8,975 nucleotides of DNA, from the NCBI GenBank assembly GCA_902465265.1, contig CABQMF010000062.1, positions 1 to 8,975 of the forward strand, given 5' to 3'. A program made the translations under genes and the position numbers. Under the pieces are notes generated by a model, which ran no database searches, had not been told where the DNA came from, and worked only from the letters and a program-made list of their open reading frames with translations. The DNA is from an uncultured Collinsella sp. Its GTDB lineage: Bacteria > Actinomycetota > Coriobacteriia > Coriobacteriales > Coriobacteriaceae. This document shows positions 1-7,043 of the stretch, piece after piece; the first letter of the stretch is position 1; each line of letters opens with the position of its first letter.

Positions 1-18
1 CGTAGCGGGTGGTTTAAA

Positions 19-39
19 GCTGGCCGCTGCGCGGCCAGC
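19..39. other. Perfect GC-rich hairpin at the left edge
   Basis: A 9-bp perfect inverted repeat (19-27 with 31-39) encloses a 3-base loop. Read on the minus strand it is followed by TTTAAACC, so it could be a weak second terminator for leftward transcripts. It could equally belong to a gene or element outside the window. A small dyad, GACTAAAGTC, follows at 41-50. Plus-strand frames 1 and 2 stay open from the window edge only to stops at 52-54 and 44-46, too short to call a partial gene. Confidence 0.35.
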
Positions 40-55
40 AGACTAAAGTCTTGAA

Positions 56-79
56 CAAAAGCGCGGCAAAAGGCCGCGC
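56..79 (-). terminator. Candidate intrinsic terminator, leftward
   Basis: A 7-bp perfect GC stem (61-67 with 73-79) has an AAAAG loop. On the minus strand it is followed by TTTTG, while the plus-strand side has no T run, so it points leftward. It lies about 195 bases past the ilvE stop and would be a backup to the stronger hairpin at 174-216. It could also serve something not visible here. Confidence 0.45.
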
Positions 80-132
80 ACCATCTCTATTCAGATCTAT
101 ATTGCCCGTAACGACTGCGCCGAGGTAACACA

Positions 133-257
133 GGCCCGGGGGTGACCTTCCTTTCCGGCGCACTCCGCAGGACGAAAGAACCCCCGCCGCACGTAGTGCG
201 CAGCGGGGGTTCTTTCATGTCCGAGGACGCGCCGGAAAGGAAGGTCGCCCTCGGGCC
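133..257. repeat. Compound inverted repeat enclosing a terminator
   Basis: Two 29-base arms, 133-161 and 229-257, are inverted copies of each other and match at 27 of 29 positions. Between them is a second, perfect 14-bp inverted repeat (174-187 with 203-216), which holds a 5-bp inner hairpin (188-192 with 196-200). The whole 125-base block could fold into one long, nearly continuous hairpin. That is much larger than an ordinary terminator and resembles a miniature palindromic element or a terminator with duplicated flanks. No target-site duplication or transposase is visible. Whether it recurs in the genome cannot be told from one copy. Confidence 0.7.
174..216 (-). terminator. Terminator downstream of ilvE
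   Basis: A perfect 14-bp stem, GAAAGAACCCCCGC (174-187) with its complement (203-216), has an inner 5-bp hairpin in its loop. The arms end in TTCTTTC-like pyrimidine runs in both directions, so it may act both ways. The ilvE stop is 57 bases away, which makes this the natural 3' end of the ilvE transcript. Confidence 0.75.
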
Positions 258-273
258 GGACATACAAGACAGC

Positions 274-1326
274 TTACGCGACGGTGTAAACCCAGTTGTG
301 CTTATCCTCAACAGCACCAGACTGGATGCCCGTCAGGGTCTCGCGGAGCTTCTTCATCACAGGACCGATCTCGGTGTAGCCAGCCGGGAAGGTCACAGTC
401 TCGTCGGCACCGTAGACCTTGTTGTCGATCTCGCCGACCGGGGAGATAACGGCAGCGGTGCCGCACAAACCGCACTCAACAAAGGTGCCGGCCTTGACCT
501 CGGCCCACTCGACGGGACGCTGGTCGACGGTCATGCCCAGGTCCTGAGCAACCTGAACGAGCGAACGGCGGGTGATGGAGGGCAGGATGGAGTCGGTGTG
601 CGACTGCGGGACGACAAGCGTGCCGTCCTCCTTCACGAACAGGACGTTGGCGCCACCGGTCTCCTCGACATAGGTGCGGGACTCGGAGTCGAGATACAGG
701 TTCTCGGCATAGCCCTCGCGGTGAGCCTCCATCGTGGGCTTCAGGGACATGGCGTAGTTGAGGCCGGCCTTGATGTTGCCGGTGCCGTGCGGTGCGGCAC
801 GGTCATACTCGGAAACGCGCAGCTTGACGGGCTTGAGGCCACCCTTAAAGTACGGACCGACCGGGGTCACGAGAATGCGGAACGTGTACTCAGGAGCGGG
901 AGCCACGCCGATCACGTCACCGGAGCCGATCATAAACGGACGCACATACAGGGTTGCGCCAGAGCCGAAGGGCGGAACCCATGCAGCGTTGGCAGAGACA
1001 ACCTGCTTGACGGCCTCGACAAACTTGTCCTTGGGGAACGGGGGCATCTCGAGGCGCTGGGCGGAGTTGTACATACGCTCGGCGTTCATGTCGGGACGGA
1101 AGCAGACGATGCTGCCGTCCTCGGCGGTGTAGGCCTTCAGGCCCTCAAAGACCTCCTGGCAGTAATGGAAGATGCCGCCGCACTCGGAGACGTGCAGGGT
1201 GTGGTCGGTGGTCAAGCCGCCCTCGTCCCACTCGCCATCCTTCCAATGGGCCTCGTAGCTGTAATCGGTCTTCATGTAGCCAAAGCCGAGGCTACCCCAA
1301 TCGATATCCTTCTTCTCGACAGTCAT
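274..1326 (-). CDS. ilvE: Branched-chain-amino-acid aminotransferase
   Basis: The predicted protein has 350 residues and is a fold-type IV, PLP-dependent aminotransferase. It would interconvert leucine, isoleucine and valine with their 2-oxo acids, using 2-oxoglutarate/glutamate, in the cytosol. Visible family features are EVFEGLKAY (58-66), YVRPFMI (127-133), the segment around GTGNIKAGLNYAMSL with Lys186 as the likely PLP Schiff-base lysine, VEETGGANVLFV (220-231), and CGTAAVISPVGEI (288-300). The length fits the larger, eukaryote-like bacterial BCAT group. I chose the ATG at 1326 because AAGGAG lies 6 bases upstream and recognisable similarity starts there. The frame stays open upstream to an ATG at 1473, which would add 49 basic, Cys-containing residues unlike the family. 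Cys285 and Cys288 form a CxxC that may be incidental. Transcription appears monocistronic: the upstream dedA unit has its own terminator. Confidence 0.93.
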   Translation of the reverse strand: MTVEKKDIDWGSLGFGYMKTDYSYEAHWKDGEWDEGGLTTDHTLHVSECGGIFHYCQEVFEGLKAYTAEDGSIVCFRPDMNAERMYNSAQRLEMPPFPKDKFVEAVKQVVSANAAWVPPFGSGATLYVRPFMIGSGDVIGVAPAPEYTFRILVTPVGPYFKGGLKPVKLRVSEYDRAAPHGTGNIKAGLNYAMSLKPTMEAHREGYAENLYLDSESRTYVEETGGANVLFVKEDGTLVVPQSHTDSILPSITRRSLVQVAQDLGMTVDQRPVEWAEVKAGTFVECGLCGTAAVISPVGEIDNKVYGADETVTFPAGYTEIGPVMKKLRETLTGIQSGAVEDKHNWVYTVA

Positions 1327-1480
1327 ATGTCGCTCCTTACATACACGGTTGCATACTCGCGAACCCGCACGCAAGGACCAAAGCCGGCCGCGTCGCAACG
1401 TCGCATACCCGGAAGCGTAGGGCCGGGCAGGACACGCGGGCAGCATCAAAGCCGATGGCGCGTCGATTCGCATGCAGGTG

Positions 1481-1531
1481 ATTGTACTCCCCGCACGCCT
1501 TGGATAAAACGCTTTTCTTTAACTAAGTAAA
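1481..1531 (-). promoter_or_regulatory. Candidate ilvE promoter region
   Basis: On the minus strand a good -10 box, TACAAT, lies at 1486-1481, but the hexamer 17 bases upstream (TTTTAT, 1509-1504) is a weak -35. An alternative pair is TTTACT (1531-1526), a 17-base spacer and TTTATC (1508-1503). The stretch 1500-1555 is clearly AT-richer than its surroundings. With the first box the transcript would start near 1474, giving a leader of about 149 bases before the ilvE ATG. I saw no T-box consensus or leucine/isoleucine/valine-rich leader peptide in it. Confidence 0.4.
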
Positions 1532-1548
1532 GTATTTTCATTTGCCTT

Positions 1549-1588
1549 CAACACAAAAGGCCCGCCATCGAATCCGATGACGGGCCTT
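1549..1588 (-). terminator. Intrinsic terminator of the dedA-family gene
   Basis: A 14-bp stem (1557-1570 with 1575-1588) with one mismatch and a 4-base loop is followed on the minus strand by TTTT then GTGTTG. It starts 28 bases past the dedA stop, so it separates dedA from ilvE. Confidence 0.85.
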
Positions 1589-1616
1589 GGAATTAACGTC
1601 CGAAAACAAGCTCGGA

Positions 1617-2264
1617 CTAGGCGTTCTTTTTACCGAGCTTAGCCTTAACCAGACCGACCACGGTCGGGATGATCGACACGGCGACAATGCCCACGATCAG
1701 CAGCTCAAAGTGCTCCTGCACAAACGGAATGCCACCAAAGAAGTAACCCAGCAGCGTAAAGACCGTCGACCAGGTAATGCCACCCAGCACGTTAAAGACG
1801 ACAAAGTTGCGCCAGTGCATGCCGCCCATGCCGGCGATAAAAGGCACAAAGGTGCGGATGAACGGGAAGAAGCGGCCGAGGAAGATGGCCAGATGGCCCC
1901 ACTTATCCAGGAAATCCTCGGACTTTTTGATGCGCTCGGGCGTCATGGCCTTTACCTTGCCCGAGGCGATGATCTTGCGGCCAAAGAAGTGGCCGATCAT
2001 AAAGTTGCACTGATCGCCCAGGATGGCTGCGGCCCATGCGGTGGCCAGAAGCGCAACAATGTTAAAGCCGCCATTATGGGCAAAGAAGCCCGAGGCAAAC
2101 AGCAGCGAGTCGCCGGGAAGGAACGGGAAGAACACCACGCCCGTCTCGATAAAGATGATCAGGAACACGCAGCCGTAGGCCATAAGCGGGCCGGCGGCGA
2201 TCCAGCTGGCGATCGCGGTGCGCGGGTCCTTAAGCAGCTCGGCGATAAAATTGATGAAACCCAT
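1617..2264 (-). CDS. DedA-family inner-membrane protein
   Basis: The predicted protein has 215 residues and belongs to the DedA (SNARE-associated/VTT) superfamily. These are polytopic membrane proteins linked to envelope homeostasis, proton-dependent transport and, in some members, undecaprenyl-phosphate or phospholipid recycling. The diagnostic blocks are present: E40-TGVVFFPFLPGDSLLF with acidic residues Glu40 and Asp52, a Gly-rich ILGDQCNFMIGHFFGR segment (81-96), and GRFFPFIRTFVPFIAGMGGM (130-149) with Arg131 and Arg137. These correspond to residues shown to be essential in E. coli YqjA/YghB. A C-terminal hydrophobic helix (about 187-207) ends in a short basic tail. I chose the ATG at 2264 because GAGG lies 9 bases upstream; an earlier in-frame ATG (2348) would add a polar 28-residue stretch not typical of the family. 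It is divergent from cysE. The exact substrate is not evident. Confidence 0.92.
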   Translation of the reverse strand: MGFINFIAELLKDPRTAIASWIAAGPLMAYGCVFLIIFIETGVVFFPFLPGDSLLFASGFFAHNGGFNIVALLATAWAAAILGDQCNFMIGHFFGRKIIASGKVKAMTPERIKKSEDFLDKWGHLAIFLGRFFPFIRTFVPFIAGMGGMHWRNFVVFNVLGGITWSTVFTLLGYFFGGIPFVQEHFELLIVGIVAVSIIPTVVGLVKAKLGKKNA

Positions 2265-2310
2265 GAAGTAAAACCTCTCAGTTGTGGGCGCGGACACGTC
2301 CAAGTTGACC

Positions 2311-2339
2311 AGTATACGGTTGCAACGCGGCCATGCATA
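2311..2339 (-). promoter_or_regulatory. Candidate promoter of the dedA-family gene
   Basis: TATACT at 2316-2311 on the minus strand is a good -10 box and would give a leader of about 40 bases. The -35 position (TATGCA, 2339-2334) matches poorly, so the call rests mainly on the -10 and its location between divergent genes. Confidence 0.35.
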
Positions 2340-2417
2340 CGACCGCACAAAAGTGTGACTCCATTACCAGCAAGTTTGCATAACTGACACCTGTCGCGCA
2401 ATGCCGCCAAGATCGCC

Positions 2418-2458
2418 CTTCCTAATCCCTAGCGAATCGCTATACTTTATTGAATCGC
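2418..2458 (+). promoter_or_regulatory. Candidate cysE promoter with a flanking direct repeat
   Basis: TATACT at 2441-2446 is a good -10 box 41 bases before the GTG start; the -35 position (about 2418-2424, TTCCTA or CTTCCT) is poor. The heptamer GAATCGC occurs at 2434-2440 and again at 2452-2458, bracketing the -10 box and predicted start with an 18-base period. It may be a regulator site or chance. Confidence 0.4.
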
Positions 2459-2487
2459 ATTGTCACGGTGCTAAGGGAGGGCGGCCG

Positions 2488-3192
2488 GTGAGCTTTATCA
2501 ACACCATTCGAGAGGACATCAAGACCGTCCAGACGCAAGACCCCGCCGCGCAAAACGGTCTGGTCATCTTCCTTTCCTATCCTGGCCTGCACGCCAAGTG
2601 GAATCACGTGCCCGAGCACTGGCTGTGGGAACACGGCCATCGATCGCTTGCCCGTGTGCTCTCGCAGTTAACCCGCCACATCACCGGCGTCGAGATTCAT
2701 CCCGCCGCGCAGATTGGCAAGCACTTCTTTATCGACCACGCCATGGGCGTCGTTATTGGCGAGACCGCCATCGTGGGCGACGACTGTGTGCTCTACCAGG
2801 GCGTCACGCTCGGCGGCACCGGCAACGAGACCGGCAAGCGTCACCCCACCCTGGGCAACAATGTCACGGTGGGCACGGGCGCCAAGGTGCTTGGCAACAT
2901 CCACATCGGCAACAACGTCAAAATCGGCGGCAACTCGGTCGTCGTCAAGGACGTACCCGACAACTGCACCGTCGTGGGCGTGCCCGGGCGCATCATCAAG
3001 CGCAACGGCTGCCGCGTGTTCGAGGAGAGCTTCGACGCCAAGCAGCATCGCGAGTACATGCCCGACGATGCCGCCGAACAGAGCGCCCTCAACCGTCAAG
3101 GCATCACCGAAAACGCCCGTCGCGTCAAGGAGCTCGAGCAAGAGGTGGCCGAGCTCAAAGCCCTCGTCGCCAAGCTCGTGGACGAGCGCTAG
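2488..3192 (+). CDS. cysE: Serine O-acetyltransferase
   Basis: The predicted protein has 234 residues and would transfer acetyl from acetyl-CoA to L-serine, giving O-acetylserine for cysteine synthesis. The N-terminal helical part (1-65) carries the family segment YPGLHAKWNH (31-40). Hexapeptide repeats of a left-handed beta helix run from about 68 to 170: GVEIHPAAQIG, FFIDHAMGVVIGETA, GVTLGGTG, KRHPTLGNNVTVGTGAKVLG, IHIGNNVKIGGNSVV and GVPGRII. His84 (in DHAMG) and His119 (in RHP) match the catalytic pair of CysE. The short N-terminus and the EIHPA form fit the EpsC/SrpH-like bacterial type rather than the longer E. coli enzyme. The C-terminus (about 210-232) is a Leu/Glu/Lys heptad pattern, likely a coiled coil. 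I chose the GTG at 2488 because GGAGG lies 7 bases upstream; an upstream in-frame ATG (2401) precedes the promoter. No cysK is adjacent. Confidence 0.94.
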   Translation: MSFINTIREDIKTVQTQDPAAQNGLVIFLSYPGLHAKWNHVPEHWLWEHGHRSLARVLSQLTRHITGVEIHPAAQIGKHFFIDHAMGVVIGETAIVGDDCVLYQGVTLGGTGNETGKRHPTLGNNVTVGTGAKVLGNIHIGNNVKIGGNSVVVKDVPDNCTVVGVPGRIIKRNGCRVFEESFDAKQHREYMPDDAAEQSALNRQGITENARRVKELEQEVAELKALVAKLVDER

Positions 3193-3227
3193 GGCCGCGG
3201 GCAACCGTCACAGCATGAACGCCAACA

Positions 3228-3268
3228 CAAAACGCGCCGGGGAATCCGCCCCCGGCGCGCCTTCTTTT
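3228..3268. terminator. Bidirectional terminator between cysE and the ABC operon
   Basis: A perfect 10-bp GC stem (3233-3242 with 3250-3259) has a 7-base loop. It is followed by CCTTCTTTT on the plus strand and by TTTTGTG on the minus strand. It is placed between convergent genes and can end both cysE and the leftward ABC exporter operon. Confidence 0.88.
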
Positions 3269-3301
3269 CGATGTGACATGCGGGGCCGCCCCCTTGCCAC
3301 C

Positions 3302-5305
3302 TTATGCGAACTGGCTTAGGTAGAGGTCGGCATAAGCGCCCTCGGCAGCCAGCAACTCCTTGTGCGTACCCTGCTCGATAATGTTGCCGTGATCCATGAC
3401 CAGGATGAGGTCGGCATCGACGATCGTCGACAGACGGTGCGCGATCACAAAGCTCGTGCGCCCGCGCATGAGCGCGTCCATGGCGCGGCCGATGGCGAGC
3501 TCGGTGCGCGTGTCCACACTCGACGTCGCCTCGTCCAGGATGAGGATCGCCGGGTTGTTGAGCAGCACGCGCGCGATGGTCAGCAGCTGACGTTGGCCCT
3601 GGCTGATGCTCTCGGCATCGTTAGCTACACGCGTGTCGTAGCCCTGCGGCATAGTACGCACAAAGAAGTCGACCTGAGCGGCACGTGCGGCCGCGACAAT
3701 CTCCTCGCGCGTCGCCTCGGGACAGCCATAGGCGATGTTCTCGGCAATGGTGCCATCGAACAGCCAGGCATCCTGCAACACCATGCCAAACTGCTGGCGC
3801 AGCTCGCCGCGATCCATGCGGCTCGTGTCCACACCGTCGAGGGTAATGCGGCCACCGTCGATCTCGTAGAAGCGCATGAGCAGATTGATAAGCGTGGTCT
3901 TGCCCGCGCCCGTGGTTCCCACCACGGCGATCTTCTGACCCGGCTCGGCGGTAAACGACACGTCGCGCATAAGCGGCTTGTCGGGCGAATATCCAAAGCG
4001 CACGTGCTCAAAAGCGACACGGCCCTCCACCTTGCCCGGCAGCTTGGCGGCGGCCGCCGGCAACGGATCGGCTTCCATCTCGGACTCGTCAAGCAGGTCG
4101 AACACGCGCTCGGCGCTCGCCAGCGCGCTCTGCAGCGAGTTAAAGGTAAACGACAGCTGCGTCATGGGCTCGGACGCCTCATAGATAAACTGGAAGAACG
4201 CCTGGAACACGCCGACGGTCATATGCCCGGCAACCAACATGCTGCAGCCCACAAGCGCAATCACGATTTGCGCCAAGCGGCCAATAAAGCGCACCGCGGG
4301 ACCGACGGCGTTAATCATAAAGTCGGCCTTGGTGCTCACGCGCGCCAGCTCCTTTGAAGCCTCGTGTACCTCGGCAGAGCTCTGGCGCTCGCGGTTAAAC
4401 GCACGGATCACCAGACGGCCCGAGTAGCCTTCCTCGACCGCGCTCGTAATCTTGGACACCCACTCCTGGCGCTCGCCCGTCACATCGTGCGTGCGGCGCG
4501 ACACGACCTTCGTCACCAGCAGCGAAAGCGCCGTAAAGAACAAAAAGACAAGCGTGAGCGGCACGCTAAACACGAACATCACGCTCACGGCGCCCACCAC
4601 GGTACCGATCGACACCAGAAGCTGCAGCAAGCCGCGCTGCATGCTCTCGGACATCTTGTCCAAGTCGTTGGTCGCACGGCTGACGACCTCGCCGGGACGA
4701 TGCGCGTCAAAGTAGGCAAGCGGCAGACGGTTGAGCTTTTGTGCGATGCGGTTGCGTAGGCGCAGGTTGAGGCGCTCGGCAACGCTCGACATCAAAAAGC
4801 TCTGGAGTGCGTAGAACGAGGCGGCGGCGGTCCAGATCATAAAGTAGATGAAGATGGTCCTGCCGCAATTCTCCCAGGTAATGCTGAAGGTTGTGTTGTT
4901 GGCAAACGCCAGCTTCATGTGCCCCCACAGCTCATCGATGACGCGGGCGCTGTAAGCCGGCGCCGCGGTGTTAAAGATGACATAGAACACGATGCTCGCG
5001 AACACGATATAGAAGCGCCAATGGTCGCCGGCGGCCTCGCTCCACAGGCGGCGCACTGTCGCCCAGGTGTCGCGGGGCGTCTCGTCCTCGTCCTCGTCGT
5101 CAACGTCGCGCATGCGCTCCGCCTCGGCGCGGGCGCGCTCGTCCTCGGCGCGCTCGTTTTCCTCGTAGAGTGCCTGGCGGCGAGCCTCGCGCTCCGCCGC
5201 TGCCTTGGCGGCTTCGTCCAGGTCGGGCGTGGCGCCCGTCTCCTCGACTGTCTCTGCAACCGCGGCGCCATCGGTGACGCCCTGCTTCTTGAGCTCCTCG
5301 GTCAT
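3302..5305 (-). CDS. Heterodimeric ABC exporter subunit, catalytically intact half
   Basis: The predicted protein has 667 residues: an ABC exporter half with a transmembrane domain (about 95-395, type-1 exporter fold) and an ATPase domain (about 425-665). Walker A is GTTGAGKTT (463-471), the Q-loop glutamine is Gln511, Walker B is LILDE with Asp591 and catalytic Glu592, and the H-switch is His623. The signature is ISQGQ (567-571) instead of LSGGQ, as in the TM288/LmrD-type partner. It should pair with the gene just upstream, supplying the working hydrolysis site. Residues about 20-80 form a highly charged, Ala/Glu/Arg-rich extension ending in an acidic run (DVDDEDEDE), longer than usual for this family. 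I chose the ATG at 5305: GGAGG lies 8 bases upstream inside the last codons of the previous gene, whose stop is 1 base away, so translation is probably coupled. A GTG at 5314 overlaps that binding site and is less likely. Likely cargo is drugs, lipids or peptides; the substrate is not predictable. Confidence 0.93.
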   Translation of the reverse strand: MTEELKKQGVTDGAAVAETVEETGATPDLDEAAKAAAEREARRQALYEENERAEDERARAEAERMRDVDDEDEDETPRDTWATVRRLWSEAAGDHWRFYIVFASIVFYVIFNTAAPAYSARVIDELWGHMKLAFANNTTFSITWENCGRTIFIYFMIWTAAASFYALQSFLMSSVAERLNLRLRNRIAQKLNRLPLAYFDAHRPGEVVSRATNDLDKMSESMQRGLLQLLVSIGTVVGAVSVMFVFSVPLTLVFLFFTALSLLVTKVVSRRTHDVTGERQEWVSKITSAVEEGYSGRLVIRAFNRERQSSAEVHEASKELARVSTKADFMINAVGPAVRFIGRLAQIVIALVGCSMLVAGHMTVGVFQAFFQFIYEASEPMTQLSFTFNSLQSALASAERVFDLLDESEMEADPLPAAAAKLPGKVEGRVAFEHVRFGYSPDKPLMRDVSFTAEPGQKIAVVGTTGAGKTTLINLLMRFYEIDGGRITLDGVDTSRMDRGELRQQFGMVLQDAWLFDGTIAENIAYGCPEATREEIVAAARAAQVDFFVRTMPQGYDTRVANDAESISQGQRQLLTIARVLLNNPAILILDEATSSVDTRTELAIGRAMDALMRGRTSFVIAHRLSTIVDADLILVMDHGNIIEQGTHKELLAAEGAYADLYLSQFA

Positions 5306-5306
5306 G

Positions 5307-7043
5307 CTACTCACCTCCCTTCATCTGCGATTCCGCGATAGCGCGGTACACCTCGCAGGTTTCCATGAGCTCGTCGTGCGTGCCTAGGCCCACGATCTCG
5401 CCGTCTTTTAGCACCACGATCTGATCGGCATGCAAAATAGTCGAGATGCGCTGGGCGATGATGAGCACCGCGGCATCGCGCGTCTCGTCCTGCAGCGCAT
5501 GGCGCAGGGCGGCATCGGTCTTAAAGTCCAGGGCCGAAAAACTGTCGTCGAAGATATACAGGTCGGCGCGCTTCATGAGTGCGCGGGCGATCGCCAGGCG
5601 CTGGCGCTGACCGCCCGAGAAGTTCGTGCCGCCCTGGGCCACCGGAGTATCGAGCCCCTGGGGCTGGTCGAGCACAAAGGTGCTCTGGGCAACCTGGAGT
5701 GCATGGAGCATGTCAGCCTCGGTCGCGCCCTCGTTGCCATAGCGCAGGTTGCTCGCCACCGTACCCGAGAACAGCCATGCCTTCTGCGGCACGTAAGCGA
5801 TATGCCCGCGAATCTCACCTTGCGAAAGGTCGCGCAGGTCAACGCCGTTCAGGCGAATGGCGCCCTTCGTGGCATCGTGGAAACGCAACAAGAGCTTGGC
5901 CACCGTCGATTTACCCGATCCCGTCGAGCCTACAATCGCCGTGGTCTGGCCACGGCGACAGACAAAGCTCAGGTCGCACAGGGTATCCTCGTCGGCATCG
6001 TCAAAACGGAACGACATATGGTCGAACACGGCCACCGCGTCGGCCCCATCTGCGGACTCAGGCGCCCCGTCGCCCAGCGTAGCCTCACCGTCCACGATGC
6101 TCGGCTCGATTTCGAGCACCTGCTGCGCACGGTTGAGGCACGCCGCGGCGCGCGGAAGCGTCAGAATCACCATCTGCGCCATCATCACAAAGAAAAGAAT
6201 CAGGATCGCGTATTCCAACACGGCCGAAATGCTGCCGATTTGCATGGCATGGACGCCCACGCGGTTGCCGCCCACCCACAGCACCGCCACCTCGGCGATG
6301 TTCATCAAAAAGAAGCTGGAGCTGTCGAGACCCACAAACAGGTGGTTGACCTTGATGGCATTGGCCGCGTAATCGCTAAACACCTCGTCCAGGCGCTGCT
6401 CCTCGTGGCGCTCCTTGTTAAATGCGCGGATGACGCGCACGCCCACGATGTTCTCGCGCAGCACCACGTTCATGCGGTCGATAAAGCTCTGCAGGCGCAT
6501 AAAGATCGGCGCGGCGTTGGCAACGGTAAAGACCGCCGCCACCAGCACGATCGCAACGACCACGCCCAGCAGCGTGCCCATGGCGGGATCGATAAACCAG
6601 GCAAAGATGATGCCCGCCACGGCCAAGAACGGCACCGGCAGCACCAACTGAATCGTCTGAAGGATAGCCTGCTGAATCACGTTGATGTCGTTGAGCGAGC
6701 GCGTGATCATCGAACCCGTGCCAAAGCGCTCAAAGTCGCTGGCCGCGAGTTTGAGCGACTTGTCGTACACGGCATTGCGGATATCGCAGGCCACGTTGGC
6801 GGCCAGGCGCGCCGAAAGATAGCAGCCCAGCACCGTGCCGCCGCTGGCCATGCCGGTCGCGATAAGCATGTACAGGCCGTTGCGTAAAATATAGTCGACA
6901 TCGCCCGTGGTAATACCGGTGTTGACCATGTTCGCCAGCATCGTGGGAACCAACAGCGTACCGACGTTATCTATCAGCACCGCAAACAGCGTCACCGCAA
7001 TCAGCCCACGATACGGCCTCATAAACCTCATTAAGAGTCGCAT
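5307..7043 (-). CDS. Heterodimeric ABC exporter subunit, degenerate-site half
   Basis: The predicted protein has 578 residues: an exporter half with a six-helix transmembrane domain (about 10-300) and an ATPase domain (about 335-575). Walker A is GSTGSGKST (372-380), the Q-loop is Gln420 and the signature is a near-canonical FSGGQ (475-479). Walker B is LYIFDD, with Asp500 where the catalytic glutamate is expected, and the H-switch position is Gln531 (IAQRIST) instead of His. These two changes mark the non-hydrolysing site of heterodimers such as TM287/288, LmrCD and BmrCD. That site would be completed by the ISQGQ signature of the downstream subunit, while this protein's own signature completes the working site. 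The ATG at 7043 has GAGG 7 bases upstream and overlaps the end of the MarR gene by 13 bases. A second ATG at 7031 forms TAATG with the MarR stop. Both arrangements imply coupling. Confidence 0.93.
   Translation of the reverse strand: MRLLMRFMRPYRGLIAVTLFAVLIDNVGTLLVPTMLANMVNTGITTGDVDYILRNGLYMLIATGMASGGTVLGCYLSARLAANVACDIRNAVYDKSLKLAASDFERFGTGSMITRSLNDINVIQQAILQTIQLVLPVPFLAVAGIIFAWFIDPAMGTLLGVVVAIVLVAAVFTVANAAPIFMRLQSFIDRMNVVLRENIVGVRVIRAFNKERHEEQRLDEVFSDYAANAIKVNHLFVGLDSSSFFLMNIAEVAVLWVGGNRVGVHAMQIGSISAVLEYAILILFFVMMAQMVILTLPRAAACLNRAQQVLEIEPSIVDGEATLGDGAPESADGADAVAVFDHMSFRFDDADEDTLCDLSFVCRRGQTTAIVGSTGSGKSTVAKLLLRFHDATKGAIRLNGVDLRDLSQGEIRGHIAYVPQKAWLFSGTVASNLRYGNEGATEADMLHALQVAQSTFVLDQPQGLDTPVAQGGTNFSGGQRQRLAIARALMKRADLYIFDDSFSALDFKTDAALRHALQDETRDAAVLIIAQRISTILHADQIVVLKDGEIVGLGTHDELMETCEVYRAIAESQMKGGE

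Noticed and set aside
87..317. Minus-strand frame of 76 codons over the left-edge inverted repeat
   Set aside because: It lies inside the compound hairpin and runs into the end of ilvE; its repeated residues come from the inverted repeat, not from a gene.
1327..1475. T-box or branched-chain amino acid attenuator in the ilvE leader
   Set aside because: No T-box consensus, terminator with T tract or Leu/Ile/Val-rich leader peptide was found on the minus strand.
142..1530. Long plus-strand open frame of 462 codons opposite ilvE
   Set aside because: It runs antisense to a clear aminotransferase; such frames are common opposite GC-rich genes. Its protein has no family features, and it crosses the ilvE terminator and promoter.
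2401..2487. Upstream ATG start for cysE
   Set aside because: It would add 29 residues encoded across the predicted promoter. The GTG at 2488 has an ideal GGAGG and yields the family N-terminus.
3362..4357. 331-codon plus-strand frame opposite the ABC exporter gene
   Set aside because: It is a His/Arg/Gln-rich shadow of the ABC ATPase domain with no ribosome binding site. The same holds for the 485-codon frame at 5430-6887.
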